Below are positions 39,615-48,988 of a DNA stretch of 64,000 nucleotides, piece after piece. Positions within the stretch are counted from its first letter, which is position 1; each line of letters starts with the position of its first letter. The DNA is taken from contig NZ_JAFMPW010000006.1 of assembly GCF_026126425.1 (NCBI RefSeq), positions 62,001 to 126,000 on the forward strand, given 5' to 3'. The DNA comes from Muriicola sp. Z0-33. GTDB lineage: Bacteria; Bacteroidota; Bacteroidia; Flavobacteriales; Flavobacteriaceae. A program made the translations under genes and the position numbers. Under the pieces are notes generated by a model. It was not told where the DNA came from, did no database searches, and was given only the letters and a program-made list of their open reading frames with translations.

Positions 39615-40673
39615 ATGTTTCTAGATCTCCTTAAGAAGGCTGAGGCCCATTACCAGAAATGCCTCCCTTTTGTTCTTTATAGAAAGCCCGAAGAAACGAA
39701 AGTGCTGGGAATATTTCAGAACAATAATCAGTTACACACAACTGCGAAATACGAGGATTCAGGATTTGTATTTGCACCTTTTGATAGTCATGGGACAACT
39801 GTGCTAATACCGCCAGACGAGCAGATCATAGCAGAGTATATTACTCCCCGGGAAAAGACAAAATCATTTAAATGGGATGGCTCAAATGCATCAGAAAAAA
39901 GTAAACACCTCGAACGTATTTCAGAGGCCCTAAAACAAATAAACACCGGAAGAATTAAGAAAGTAGTGCTTTCCCGGAAAGTTGAGGTAGCTGTTTCAGC
40001 AGACCCATTGGCTATATTTCAGGAGATCCTCAGTCTATACCCCAGGGCTTTTTGTTACCTCTGGTTCCATCCGGCCGTTGGAGTTTGGTCTGGAGCCAGC
40101 CCGGAAACCTTTTTAAATATTTCCAATGGAAGGTTAACTACTATGTCTCTTGCAGGTACAAAGCGGGTAAATGAAAATGATTTACCTGAATGGGGGAGTA
40201 AGGAGATAGAAGAGCAGGGCATGGTTACCTCATATATACTAAATGTTCTTGGTACTTTAATCAGCGGTATAAAAGCGTCCAATGTTGTTTCGGTAAAGGC
40301 GGGTAATCTTTGGCACCTAAAATCAATAATCTCTGGAAATATGAAGAATATTTCCTTAGAAGCCGTTATAGAAGCACTTCATCCTACCCCAGCGGTTTGC
40401 GGTCTTCCCTTACTGGAAGCTCAGAGGTTTGTTAGTGAGCACGAATCATATGACAGGGAGTACTATAGTGGATTTTTAGGGGAACTAAATATGGGAGGCA
40501 ATATGAGTACTCAATTATTTGTTAACCTCCGTTGTTTGAAAGTTCAGGACGAGTTGGTCAATTTGTATATTGGCGGTGGCATCACCAAAGATTCTATACC
40601 GGAAAATGAGTGGCTGGAAACCCATGACAAAATGGAGATTATGGGACGGGCATTATTTAATTCCCAGGATTGA
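39615..40673 (+). CDS. menF: Isochorismate synthase
   Basis: Converts chorismate to isochorismate, entry to menaquinone. 352 residues from the ATG at 39615, one base after the menI stop. Chorismate-binding blocks: RIKKVVLSRKVEV, FCYLWFHPAVGVWSGASPETFL, MSLAGTKR, HPTPAVCGLP and ESYDREYYSGFLGEL. It is shorter than E. coli MenF because the N-terminal part is reduced. An EntC-like siderophore role is less likely because menD follows. Confidence 0.95.
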   Translation: MFLDLLKKAEAHYQKCLPFVLYRKPEETKVLGIFQNNNQLHTTAKYEDSGFVFAPFDSHGTTVLIPPDEQIIAEYITPREKTKSFKWDGSNASEKSKHLERISEALKQINTGRIKKVVLSRKVEVAVSADPLAIFQEILSLYPRAFCYLWFHPAVGVWSGASPETFLNISNGRLTTMSLAGTKRVNENDLPEWGSKEIEEQGMVTSYILNVLGTLISGIKASNVVSVKAGNLWHLKSIISGNMKNISLEAVIEALHPTPAVCGLPLLEAQRFVSEHESYDREYYSGFLGELNMGGNMSTQLFVNLRCLKVQDELVNLYIGGGITKDSIPENEWLETHDKMEIMGRALFNSQD

Positions 40674-40704
40674 TTGGTAGGCTAGGGCTTCCGTTGTATT
40701 TTTG
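40674..40704 (+). promoter_or_regulatory. Putative menD promoter
   Basis: TTG at 40674-40676 directly after the menF stop and TATTTTTG at 40697-40704, 20 nt apart, match the Bacteroidota promoter. The predicted transcript start near 40710 would leave only a few bases before the menD ATG at 40713, so the mRNA would be nearly leaderless. Confidence 0.55.
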
Positions 40705-40712
40705 TAACACCT

Positions 40713-42437
40713 ATGAAGTATTCCAGTATCCCCTCTGCGCAAACTGTAGTTTATCATTGCAAATCCAGAGGTATTAAAGACGTTGTAATTTCCCCTGGTT
40801 CAAGGAATGCACCATTGACCATTGGTTTTGCGGAAGACGACTTTTTCAGCTGCTATAGCATTGTAGATGAAAGATGCGCAGCTTTTTTTGCTCTTGGAAT
40901 TTCCCAGCAGATCAGACGTCCCGTTATCCTCGTTTGTACATCAGGAAGCGCATTACTAAATTATTATCCGGCGATTTCAGAAGCGTATTACAGCGATATT
41001 CCCCTGGTGGTAATTTCGGCAGACAGACCACAGTATAAAATTGATATTGGAGATGGGCAAACTATAAGGCAGGAAAATGTCTTTAAGAATCATATAGGGT
41101 ATTCTGCTAACCTTAAACTGGATCCTGAATTTAATTTAGAAATTGGTAAAGAAAAGTCTCTAAGTAAACAAGAAGTTCAGGATTTCAATGATGATGAATT
41201 AAATAAAGCTTTGCTCATTGCAACATCGCATCGAACTCCTGTGCATATTAATGTGCCCTTTGAAGAGCCCTTATATGAAACTTTAAAAATTCCTACGGTA
41301 GTTCCCAGCTTAGACAATCCAAATACATCAGAGGATTCCTCATCGGATGATATTCAGAAATTCATTGAAATCTGGAATAGAGCTGATAAAAAAATGATTC
41401 TGGTAGGAACACATTATCCGGAACAGATAGACACCCAAATATTAGAGAAATTAGCGAAAGATGATGCTGTCCTGGTATTTACAGAAACGACATCCAATCT
41501 GCATCACCCGACTTTCTTCCCAAGTATTGATAGCATTATCGCCCCAATAGAAAAGAAAGAGGATAGGGATGAGCATTTCAGGAAATTACAGCCCAGTGTT
41601 TTACTAACATTTGGAGGTATGATAGTATCTAAAAAAGTAAAGGCTTTTTTAAGAGCGTACCCACCTGAACATCACTGGCATGTAGACTCAAAAAAGGCGT
41701 TTAATACTTTCTTCAATCTTAGTCATCATTTTAAAAAAGATACGTCGCTCTTCTTTAAAGAACTATTAAAAAATCCCTCGGTCAGACAGAGTGATTATTA
41801 TAATTATTGGGCCGGTATAAAAGACCATTATGTTGCAATGCGGAAGCGTTATTTAGATGAAATCCCGTTTACAGATATGTTGGCTTTTGCTACTATCATG
41901 AAACAGATTCCCCTGGGGTATCAATTGCAGTTGGCAAATAGTTCAACAGTAAGATATACCCAACTTTTTGATGTACACCCTTCATTAAGGGTCTTCAGCA
42001 ACAGAGGAACCAGCGGGATAGATGGGAGTACTTCCACAGCGATTGGGGCGGCTCTTTACAATGAGAACCCTACGCTATTGCTCACGGGCGATCTGAGTTT
42101 TTTTTATGATAGTAATGGTTTCTGGAATGATTATATACGCCCGGATTTCAGAGTAATTGTAATCAATAATGGAGGAGGGGGTATTTTTAGAATATTACCG
42201 GGGAAAGGAGCCACTGCCCATTTTGAAAAGTATTTTGAAACGGTACACGATCTTAAGATAGAAAGACTCTGTGCATTTTATGATCTGGAATACAGCCTGG
42301 CTGATGATGTTGTAAATCTTAATAGTAGTCTGGCACAATTTTATGAACCATCTTCTCGTCCTAAACTGTTGGAAATAAGAACACCAAGGGTCAAAAATGA
42401 TGAAATTTTGCTTAACTATTTTGATTTTATATCTTAG
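40713..42437 (+). CDS. menD: SEPHCHC synthase (MenD)
   Basis: Thiamine diphosphate enzyme joining isochorismate and 2-oxoglutarate (second step). 574 residues. Motifs: VVISPGSRNAPLTIGF, the ThDP glutamate in VDERCAAFFALG, LVCTSGSALLNYYPAISEAYYSDIPLVVISADRP, SNRGTSGIDGSTSTAIG, and the ThDP/Mg site GDLSFFYDSNGFWN with VIVINNGGGGIFR. Catalytic features are intact. Confidence 0.97.
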   Translation: MKYSSIPSAQTVVYHCKSRGIKDVVISPGSRNAPLTIGFAEDDFFSCYSIVDERCAAFFALGISQQIRRPVILVCTSGSALLNYYPAISEAYYSDIPLVVISADRPQYKIDIGDGQTIRQENVFKNHIGYSANLKLDPEFNLEIGKEKSLSKQEVQDFNDDELNKALLIATSHRTPVHINVPFEEPLYETLKIPTVVPSLDNPNTSEDSSSDDIQKFIEIWNRADKKMILVGTHYPEQIDTQILEKLAKDDAVLVFTETTSNLHHPTFFPSIDSIIAPIEKKEDRDEHFRKLQPSVLLTFGGMIVSKKVKAFLRAYPPEHHWHVDSKKAFNTFFNLSHHFKKDTSLFFKELLKNPSVRQSDYYNYWAGIKDHYVAMRKRYLDEIPFTDMLAFATIMKQIPLGYQLQLANSSTVRYTQLFDVHPSLRVFSNRGTSGIDGSTSTAIGAALYNENPTLLLTGDLSFFYDSNGFWNDYIRPDFRVIVINNGGGGIFRILPGKGATAHFEKYFETVHDLKIERLCAFYDLEYSLADDVVNLNSSLAQFYEPSSRPKLLEIRTPRVKNDEILLNYFDFIS

Positions 42438-42473
42438 GGCGTAATTAACTATTTAACTAGTAACACTACCATT

Positions 42474-42818
42474 ATGAGCAGTAAAAGAGATGATTTAATT
42501 GCGCTTTATGCCAAAGACATTAAAGCGAAATTTGGCGAGTCACCAGACATGGATTTACTTACCAAAGTAACCATCGGATTAGGGCCATCCATATACAATA
42601 TGGATTCTTCAAAAGTATCGGGCTCAGACGATTCCGAATTACAGACAGTAAAGAATAATTTTCTGATCAAGAAATTAGGGCTTTCTGATGATCCCGGCCT
42701 CATGGAAGCTGTCAGAAGTGTCTTGAATACCTATGGCGTTTCTGAAAGAAATAAATATCGTGCCGTGGTATATTATATGTTGGCCAAACATTTTAATAAA
42801 GAGTCGGTTTACAATTAG
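42474..42818 (+). CDS. DUF2853 family protein
   Basis: 114 residues, all helical, no signal. Opens SSKRDDLIALYAKDIKAKFG and ends YRAVVYYMLAKHFNKE, matching DUF2853, for which no function is established. It sits between menD and the CvfB-like gene and is followed by a strong terminator, so it closes the menI-menF-menD unit. Confidence 0.88.
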   Translation: MSSKRDDLIALYAKDIKAKFGESPDMDLLTKVTIGLGPSIYNMDSSKVSGSDDSELQTVKNNFLIKKLGLSDDPGLMEAVRSVLNTYGVSERNKYRAVVYYMLAKHFNKESVYN

Positions 42819-42839
42819 ACCAACAGGAAATTTAAATTA

Positions 42840-42876
42840 CCCTGAAACTGAATCGTATTGGTTTCAGGGTTTTTTT
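42840..42876 (+). terminator. Terminator of the menI-menF-menD unit
   Basis: CCCTGAAAC (42840-42848) and GTTTCAGGG (42861-42869) form a 9-bp stem followed by seven T (42870-42876). Confidence 0.92.
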
Positions 42877-42985
42877 ATGCCTGCTGTCATTTATTACTGC
42901 TACTGGCCTGTTGACCTATCTTCACTGAAGTCATTTTAAGGGGTATTAAATTTACAATTGCCGCTATATGACGTACCTTTGATTC

Positions 42986-43816
42986 ATGATAGAACTTGGC
43001 AATTATAACACCCTTAAAATTCTCAGGGGTACCAGCGTAGGATTGTTCCTTGGAGATGATGATGTGGATGATTTACTGCTCCCTAATAAGTACGCTCCAA
43101 CAGATTTTGAGATAGGTGATGAAATCAGGGTATTTTGTTATCTGGATCATGAAGAAAGACCAATAGCAACTACTTTAGACCCTTTCATAAAAAGAGACGA
43201 ATTTGGTTTTATCAGGGTTGCCGAGGTTAATGAATATGGCGCATTTATGGATTGGGGATTAGAAAAGCACCTTTTGGTCCCATTTCGTGAGCAGCGCATA
43301 AGAATGAATCCGGGAGAGTGGTACGTAGTTTATTGTTATCTGGATGAGAAATCGTTTCGGCTGGTTGCATCAGCAAGAGTAAATAGATTCCTAAGTAAAG
43401 ATCATCCCAAGTATCGCGTTAATGATGAAGTGCAGTTGTTGGTATCCAGAAAGTCGGATTTGGGGTGGGATGTAATTGTAGACAATCAGTTCAAAGGGTT
43501 GGTTTTTAGCAATGAAGTTTTTCAGCAGATTAAAGTAGGCGACAGGCTAGCGGGATTTGTAAAGAACGTAAGACCCGATGGAAAGCTAGATATAACCTTG
43601 CAGCCTATTGGGCTGGTTAAACTAGATCCGGCAGCCACACAAATTTACGACAGACTATTGGAAGAAGGCGGGGTATTGAATATTCATGATAAATCATCTC
43701 CCCAGGATATTATGGCAATGTTTCAGATGAGTAAGAAGACCTTTAAACGAGCAATAGGTAGCCTGTACAAACAAAGAAGAATTGAAATAAAGGAAGATGG
43801 CATTTATAAAATCTAA
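42986..43816 (+). CDS. S1-domain RNA-binding protein, CvfB-like
   Basis: 276 residues: tandem S1-like OB domains (LKILRGTSVGLFLGDD, FGFIRVAEVNEYGAFMDWGLEKHLLVPF, GWDVIVDNQFKGLVFSNEVF) and a C-terminal winged helix (DIMAMFQMSKKTFKRAIGSLYKQRRIEI). It matches the CvfB/YitL family, which affects virulence or translation in Gram-positives. A TACCTTTG element (42974-42981) lies 4 nt before the ATG, so the transcript may be leaderless. Confidence 0.92.
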   Translation: MIELGNYNTLKILRGTSVGLFLGDDDVDDLLLPNKYAPTDFEIGDEIRVFCYLDHEERPIATTLDPFIKRDEFGFIRVAEVNEYGAFMDWGLEKHLLVPFREQRIRMNPGEWYVVYCYLDEKSFRLVASARVNRFLSKDHPKYRVNDEVQLLVSRKSDLGWDVIVDNQFKGLVFSNEVFQQIKVGDRLAGFVKNVRPDGKLDITLQPIGLVKLDPAATQIYDRLLEEGGVLNIHDKSSPQDIMAMFQMSKKTFKRAIGSLYKQRRIEIKEDGIYKI

Positions 43817-43929
43817 GTTATTTAAAATCTACATCAAAAAACCATATTTTGGTTGCAAAACTTCATACCTTGCGGATTATAAGGATTTTAAGTACATTTA
43901 TGCCATAAGACCCCTAAACCTAAAGACAT

Positions 43930-44526
43930 ATGCCATTTATTGAGGAAAGCGATTTACTTGAATTGCATAAAGATATCGATAAGGCTCAGATAATTAATGA
44001 GCGTTTATTAGATCAAATAAAATTTAAAAACAAGGAACTAAAGAGAAGTAAACTTCAGCGAAATATTCTTGCTGGTTTTACTACACTTTTCCTAATAGGG
44101 ACCCTGGCATTATTTTCTTTTACGGCAGGGCTGAGCAGTTCCAAAAGTTTGGATAACCAGAATTTATTGGTTTCCATAGATAGTCTAGATGCGGTTAAGA
44201 CGCGTATTAATAATCTTAGTCAGCAAAACGAAGAGTTGAGCCTTGTTAAGGAATTTTACCTTGCAAAGAACTTTTTGGAAAAGGAAAAAATTTACTCTGT
44301 TCAAATAAAATCCTTTGTCGATAATAACGTAACCCTTGCTTCAGAAGCTTTGACCAACACCATGTTCGTAAAGACTAATCCTTTTTATTCTTACTCATTA
44401 GGGAATTTTGGCACCCTCCAGGAGGCCCAAAAATTTAGAAAAGAATTGGTTGATATGGGATTCAGGGATGCATTTGTAGCTTCTTATAAGGATGGCAAGC
44501 GTCTGAAAATTGAAGATCCTTATTAA
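43930..44526 (+). CDS. Membrane protein with C-terminal SPOR-like domain
   Basis: 198 residues: a coiled-coil cytoplasmic start (about 1-45), one membrane helix (NILAGFTTLFLIGTLALFSFTAG), a coiled coil, then about 75 residues resembling a SPOR domain (KIYSVQIKSF, YSYSLGNFGTLQEAQKFRKELVDMGFRDAFVASY). SPOR domains bind denuded peptidoglycan at division sites. The assignment is by pattern. menA begins 2 nt after its stop. Confidence 0.75.
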   Translation: MPFIEESDLLELHKDIDKAQIINERLLDQIKFKNKELKRSKLQRNILAGFTTLFLIGTLALFSFTAGLSSSKSLDNQNLLVSIDSLDAVKTRINNLSQQNEELSLVKEFYLAKNFLEKEKIYSVQIKSFVDNNVTLASEALTNTMFVKTNPFYSYSLGNFGTLQEAQKFRKELVDMGFRDAFVASYKDGKRLKIEDPY

Positions 44527-44528
44527 TT

Positions 44529-45437
44529 TTGTCGAGTTTTAGAGCCTGGCTAAGTGCGGCCAGATTGCGCACACTTCCACTTTCAGTTTCAGGAATTCTT
44601 GTTGGTACGGCTCTTGCCAATTTTCATGGGTACCATAATACTACGGTACTTATTCTTGCTCTTTTAACTACAATAGGTTTCCAAATTACCTCCAACTTTG
44701 CCAATGACTATGGTGACGGGGTTAAAGGCACTGATAATGAAGACAGGATAGGTCCTGCCAGAGCCTTGCAGAGTGGCATTCTGGATAGAAGGCAACTTAA
44801 AAAAGGGATTATTTACTCTATTGTCATCAACCTGGTGCTGGTTATGGCTCTGCTTTACACAGCATTTGGAATAGAAAATCTAAACTATATTTTTGTGTTT
44901 ATGGCCTTGGGAGCAGCCAGTTTATGGGCTGCAGTCCGATATACTGTTGGGGAAGGAGCTTATGGATATAAAGGCCTGGGAGATGTATTTGTATTTATTT
45001 TTTTTGGTCTTGTAGCGGTGCTGGGAACCCTGTTTCTCTTCACCAGTTTTTTGGAGTACAAAGCCGTATTTCCTGCCATTACTATTGGATTATTGAGTAC
45101 AGCGGTTCTTAATCTGAATAACCTGCGCGATCTTGAATCTGATAAAAGAGCAAAAAAAAATACATTAATTGTAAAACTGGGACTAAAGAATGGGAAAGTG
45201 TACCATTACCTTCTTTTGATTATTTCATTTGTGAGTCTGTTTTACTTTGTTTTTACAGAATATAACTCGTGGAGCAATGCGATTTGTTTTTTGGCATATC
45301 TACCAATTTTACTGCATTTTAGAACGGTTTATTCCATTAAAGATCCGGTTTTGTTTGATCCGGAGCTTAAGAAACTTGCCTTGAGTACATTTTTGCTGGC
45401 CTTGCTCTTTTATATTGGTTATAATAATTTTTTGTAA
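44529..45437 (+). CDS. menA: 1,4-dihydroxy-2-naphthoate polyprenyltransferase
   Basis: UbiA-family integral membrane enzyme that attaches the polyprenyl tail to 1,4-dihydroxy-2-naphthoate. 302 residues, about eight membrane helices. The first Asp motif is NFANDYGDGVKGTDNEDR (about residue 58) and the second is NLNNLRDLESDKRAKKNTL (about residue 195). The start is TTG at 44529; no in-frame ATG is near, and the family N-terminus (AWLSAARLRTLPLSVSG) begins right there. Confidence 0.95.
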   Translation: MSSFRAWLSAARLRTLPLSVSGILVGTALANFHGYHNTTVLILALLTTIGFQITSNFANDYGDGVKGTDNEDRIGPARALQSGILDRRQLKKGIIYSIVINLVLVMALLYTAFGIENLNYIFVFMALGAASLWAAVRYTVGEGAYGYKGLGDVFVFIFFGLVAVLGTLFLFTSFLEYKAVFPAITIGLLSTAVLNLNNLRDLESDKRAKKNTLIVKLGLKNGKVYHYLLLIISFVSLFYFVFTEYNSWSNAICFLAYLPILLHFRTVYSIKDPVLFDPELKKLALSTFLLALLFYIGYNNFL

Positions 45438-45474
45438 ATTTGAAGGGACAGAAACTCCTAAAACCACACCCGCT

Positions 45475-46230
45475 TTGGAACAACCTATCAGGATTCTTAT
45501 AGTAGAAGATAATGTTATAATTGCTGATGACATGCAATCTATGCTTGAGGAAATTGGCTATGTAATTGTAGACAATGTCATTGTTTACGAACAAGCCGAA
45601 GAAGTATTAAAAAACAATGAGGTAGACCTGGTTCTAATAGACATAATTCTGGCTTCCGATAAAACGGGGATCGATTTAGGAAAACATATCAGAGAGAACT
45701 ACAACATTCCTTTTATTTTCGTTACCTCCAATTCTGACAGAGCAACGGTAGAAAATGCCAAGACCGTGAAACCAAACGGGTATTTGGTTAAACCATTTGA
45801 ACAGCAAGACTTATATACTTCCATAGAAATTGCACTTTCTAATTTTGATTTTTCTAAGAAGTCCGGTGGAGCAGCAGCGCCTGATATGGGAGAAGAAAAG
45901 ATAGTCTCTAATTCGGTATTAAAGGATTCTATTTTTGTAAAGAAGCAACATCTGTATTATCGAATTCAGTTTGGAGATATTCAATTCATAAAAGCGGATA
46001 ATGTATATCTGGAAGTTAACACGGTAGACAAAAAGTTCCTGGTCCGTTCCCCATTGAAAGACTACCTTGGGAAGCTTCCAAAAAATAAATTCTACCGCGC
46101 GCATAAGTCGTACATCGTTAATGTAGACCATATTGATGCCATAAACTCAAAGGATATAATGATTAACAATACCTTGATCCCAATATCCAAGGACTTTAAA
46201 GAGTTTATAATTTCTGCAATGAACTCCTAA
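45475..46230 (+). CDS. LytTR response regulator
   Basis: A receiver (about residues 5-120) with intact E11-D12, phosphoacceptor D56 (LVLIDIIL) and K106 (YLVKPFE), then a LytTR DNA-binding domain (IQFIKADNVYLEVNTVDKKFLVR, KFYRAHKSYIVNVDHI). There is no ATG upstream of the receiver; TTG at 45475 gives MEQPIRILIVEDN, and a further TTG at 45415 would overlap menA. Unlike the LytTR protein at 7810-8541 this one should be phosphorylatable. The kinase at 47003 is the likely partner, though a 772-nt gap separates them. Confidence 0.9.
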   Translation: MEQPIRILIVEDNVIIADDMQSMLEEIGYVIVDNVIVYEQAEEVLKNNEVDLVLIDIILASDKTGIDLGKHIRENYNIPFIFVTSNSDRATVENAKTVKPNGYLVKPFEQQDLYTSIEIALSNFDFSKKSGGAAAPDMGEEKIVSNSVLKDSIFVKKQHLYYRIQFGDIQFIKADNVYLEVNTVDKKFLVRSPLKDYLGKLPKNKFYRAHKSYIVNVDHIDAINSKDIMINNTLIPISKDFKEFIISAMNS

Positions 46231-46344
46231 TTGCCATTATACTTTCTTTGACTTTCTACAACAAGCAAAGCAATACTACCTTGTAGGCTGTAAATATCTT
46301 GGGGTTTAATTGACCACAACTTTTAGCCCATACACAACATTTTA

Positions 46345-46375
46345 TTGTTAGAACATTTATTGCAAACTACTTTAG
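46345..46375 (+). promoter_or_regulatory. Promoter-like pair inside the 772-nt gap
   Basis: TTG at 46345-46347 and TACTTTAG at 46368-46375, 20 nt apart; the second box matches TAnnTTTG in all but one base. It points at the hairpin terminator 50 nt downstream. Confidence 0.4.
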
Positions 46376-46380
46376 CACTG

Positions 46381-46460
46381 TAGTTAAAGCGATTATAATT
46401 TTTCATTTTCATATAGTGTTCTCGTAAAAGAGTCCTGTCAAAAACGATAGGGCTCTTTTT
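46381..46460 (+). ncRNA. Candidate small RNA, about 80 nt
   Basis: Predicted from a promoter-like pair just upstream and a terminator at its end; there is no coding frame in it. The interior is A/T-rich and unstructured apart from the final hairpin. It could instead be the 3' untranslated tail of the LytTR gene. No known RNA family recognised. Confidence 0.3.
46426..46460 (+). terminator. Hairpin terminator in the gap
   Basis: AAAAGAGTCCT (46426-46436) pairs with AGGGCTCTTTT (46449-46459) with one G-T pair and a T run; the loop is 12 nt. Confidence 0.8.
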
Positions 46461-47002
46461 AATTTATATCTGTCGTCAGAAGATCTTACCGAATTCAGGA
46501 TAAAAGGGAAAAATGGCGATAATGAAAAATTCCATGAAAAGTCAAAATCATCGATGAAATGCACTTTATGTCTTATAAACTTGCTTTCACAACAGAAATT
46601 GGCACTTACACAACAATATTCACAAAACAACTATTCTACTCACTACTTTTGAAACAACCCAAATCTCATCATTTTTTTAGCGGTTAACCAGGAGTTAACA
46701 GGTAGTTTACGGCTGGCCATAATGCAGAATATTAATTATGACCCGCATTAAATCGACAGTTTTCAGAAAGAACACTAGAACGTCCGAAATTGTATGGTAA
46801 TATTAACAATGCGGCGTAACCGTTGTACGGAAATTTGGTGGGAAAGATGCAAATTTAATCGTTCACCACATATTAATTTCTAATGACAACAATTGAGATA
46901 GCTCGCCGTTTTATTAGTGCATGTAAAACTGAGGCGACCTCCTGGATTTTATAAGGGAGAATCGTCGTTTGAAAATGATTAAATAGATTTTTTTGGCATG
47001 TT

Positions 47003-48964
47003 ATGGCAAAGTCGCTTGGCAATTTTTTATTCTTAGTATTTCTTTTAAACGCAACAGTATCTTTCTCCCAAAGTCTTGAAAGTTCGGAGCAGAATCTGTT
47101 GAGGAGTTTTAAAGGAACCTACGGTTCTTCTGAAAAATTTCAGTTCTTCTTTACCACTGTAAACCGCTATAGCGAGAATTCTGCTTATGATTGGTTAGAT
47201 GAGGTAAACAGATTACTGGTAAATGCGGAAAAGGAGGAAGAAGAGGCGGATATTCACAATTATAAACTCATGCAATCCCAGATATATTTTGATCTTGGGG
47301 ATTATGATAAGAGTATAGCTATTGCCAGGGACTTGTATACCACCAAAAGTCTATTAGACCTTCCCACCAAAGAAATCTTATTAGATCTGATCGATAATAA
47401 TTATGAACAACTCGAATTCTACGATAAACAGGTGGAGATCAGGCAGGAGAAACGAGATTTGGGGCTGACCGAGAAAATTACTTTCTATGATATTTATTCT
47501 AACCTGGGGTTACATAGAGACGCCATGAACGACTACATCATGGAAATGAAAAAGACCACCGATGACGGAGATCTTTTTGGCCTGGGAGTATATAATAATA
47601 ACATTGGTAAGTTCCTTTTGTTAGATGGCTCTGCATCTGTGGCCCTGACAAGTTTTAATAAAGCTAAGGGCTATGTAGATATCTATTTAAATGATCTGAC
47701 AAAAGTCAAAACTGAAAAAAATATAACAGATGCCAATCTGTTAAGAGGTATTATTCAAGGCAATATTGGTCAGGCCAATATTCAATTGCGTAAATACGAG
47801 GAAGCATTACCGTATTTGGAAAACGGGATCGCCATAATTCGCGAGAATAAAATAGGAATATATTCTATCGATGTTATAGAATTTACCCTGGCACTTTCAG
47901 AATCCCATTTAAAATTAGGGAATATTGAGAAGGCCAAGGAGTATTTGGATACCGACTTAAACCTGGTCAAAACAGACCATATCTACAAGAGAAACAGATT
48001 ACTGTCTATGTATTACGACGGGATCCAGGATTATAAGAATGCCACCTTCTTTCTTCAAAAGAACATGCGTATTAATGATTCAATAGATAAAACAGATACT
48101 TCTTTAAAAAAACAACAGCTCGCAACAATTGTCGCACAATACGAGGTAGAAGATGTAAGACGATCTCTGGATAAAAAGAGAATGGAAATGGAAATAAAGG
48201 ATATAGAAATGCAGGCTAAGGATGAGCGAATAAACCTGGTATTTATATCACTTATTTTTACCTTACTGGGTTTTGCAGGCCTTGTATATGCTTATTTAAA
48301 AAGTATTAAAAACCAACGTCTTATTGCGGAGCAGAAACACATTATTGAAAATTCTCTGGTAGAGAAAGATTCGCTGCTCAAGGAAATTCATCACAGAGTA
48401 AAGAATAACCTTCAAATGGTATCGAGCCTCCTTAGCCTGCAAACTAAGAATACACGCAGTAAGGCAGCCATAGAAGCCCTTGAAGAAGGAAAAACCAGGG
48501 TGAAGGCCATGGCACTGATTCATCAAAAACTATATCAGAACGACGACCTTTCTGTTATTGAAATGCAGGGGTATATAGAGAGTCTGATCAACAGTGTCCA
48601 ATCCGTATTTAAGAAAGGCGGACATAATATTAATATCACCATCGATGCAGAAGGGGTAGAGTTAGATATAGACAGGGCCATCCCATTTGGTCTAATACTC
48701 AACGAATTGGTTTCTAATTCTTTTAAGTATGCATTTCCAGAAGAAAATGATGATGGTAAAATTTATATCCATTTAAGGAAGAATGGGGAACACGGTTTCT
48801 TTGAGTATACCGATAATGGTATTGGCCTCCCTGAAGATTCAGAAGAACGTGCAGGTTCTTCAATGGGAATACGTTTAATGAACCGTCTTGTGAATCAGCT
48901 CCAATCTACCCTCAATATTGATAAAACTTCTGAAGGAGTTCGTTTTTGGTTTAATTTTAAATAA
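47003..48964 (+). CDS. TPR sensor histidine kinase, HisKA_2 type
   Basis: 653 residues. Signal peptide (FLFLVFLLNATVSFSQ), a periplasmic TPR-like region (about 30-370), a coiled coil, one membrane helix (411-432), then the HisKA_2 dimer domain with phosphoacceptor H464 (KEIHHRVKNNLQMVSSLL). The HATPase domain has PFGLILNELVSNSFKYAF (N box) and YTDNGIGLPEDSEERAGSSMGIRLM. Kinases of this type commonly pair with LytTR or CheY-like regulators in Bacteroidota. The LytTR gene upstream is the nearest candidate. Confidence 0.93.
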   Translation: MAKSLGNFLFLVFLLNATVSFSQSLESSEQNLLRSFKGTYGSSEKFQFFFTTVNRYSENSAYDWLDEVNRLLVNAEKEEEEADIHNYKLMQSQIYFDLGDYDKSIAIARDLYTTKSLLDLPTKEILLDLIDNNYEQLEFYDKQVEIRQEKRDLGLTEKITFYDIYSNLGLHRDAMNDYIMEMKKTTDDGDLFGLGVYNNNIGKFLLLDGSASVALTSFNKAKGYVDIYLNDLTKVKTEKNITDANLLRGIIQGNIGQANIQLRKYEEALPYLENGIAIIRENKIGIYSIDVIEFTLALSESHLKLGNIEKAKEYLDTDLNLVKTDHIYKRNRLLSMYYDGIQDYKNATFFLQKNMRINDSIDKTDTSLKKQQLATIVAQYEVEDVRRSLDKKRMEMEIKDIEMQAKDERINLVFISLIFTLLGFAGLVYAYLKSIKNQRLIAEQKHIIENSLVEKDSLLKEIHHRVKNNLQMVSSLLSLQTKNTRSKAAIEALEEGKTRVKAMALIHQKLYQNDDLSVIEMQGYIESLINSVQSVFKKGGHNINITIDAEGVELDIDRAIPFGLILNELVSNSFKYAFPEENDDGKIYIHLRKNGEHGFFEYTDNGIGLPEDSEERAGSSMGIRLMNRLVNQLQSTLNIDKTSEGVRFWFNFK

Positions 48965-48988
48965 ATTAGAGCAACCAATAGTTGCTTT

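Larger units (their letters stand above)
46231..47002. other. Long intergenic region between LytTR regulator and kinase
   Basis: No convincing protein gene in 772 nt; the longest frame is 42 codons without a recognisable start context or signal. It holds a promoter-like pair and hairpin terminator (46345-46460) and, near the kinase start, a possible structured leader: GCGACCTCC (46934-46942) against GGAG and GTCG (46956-46967). The rest is AT-rich and shows nothing I can assign. Confidence 0.7.

Noticed and set aside
43840-43858. Partial palindrome ACCATATTTTGGT near 43.8 kb, compared with the CCATAG element
   Set aside because: Lacks the CCATAG core and flanking blocks; similarity is superficial.
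46559-46687. 42-residue plus-strand frame in the 772-nt gap
   Set aside because: No signal, motif or ribosome-binding context; composition looks like translated intergenic DNA.
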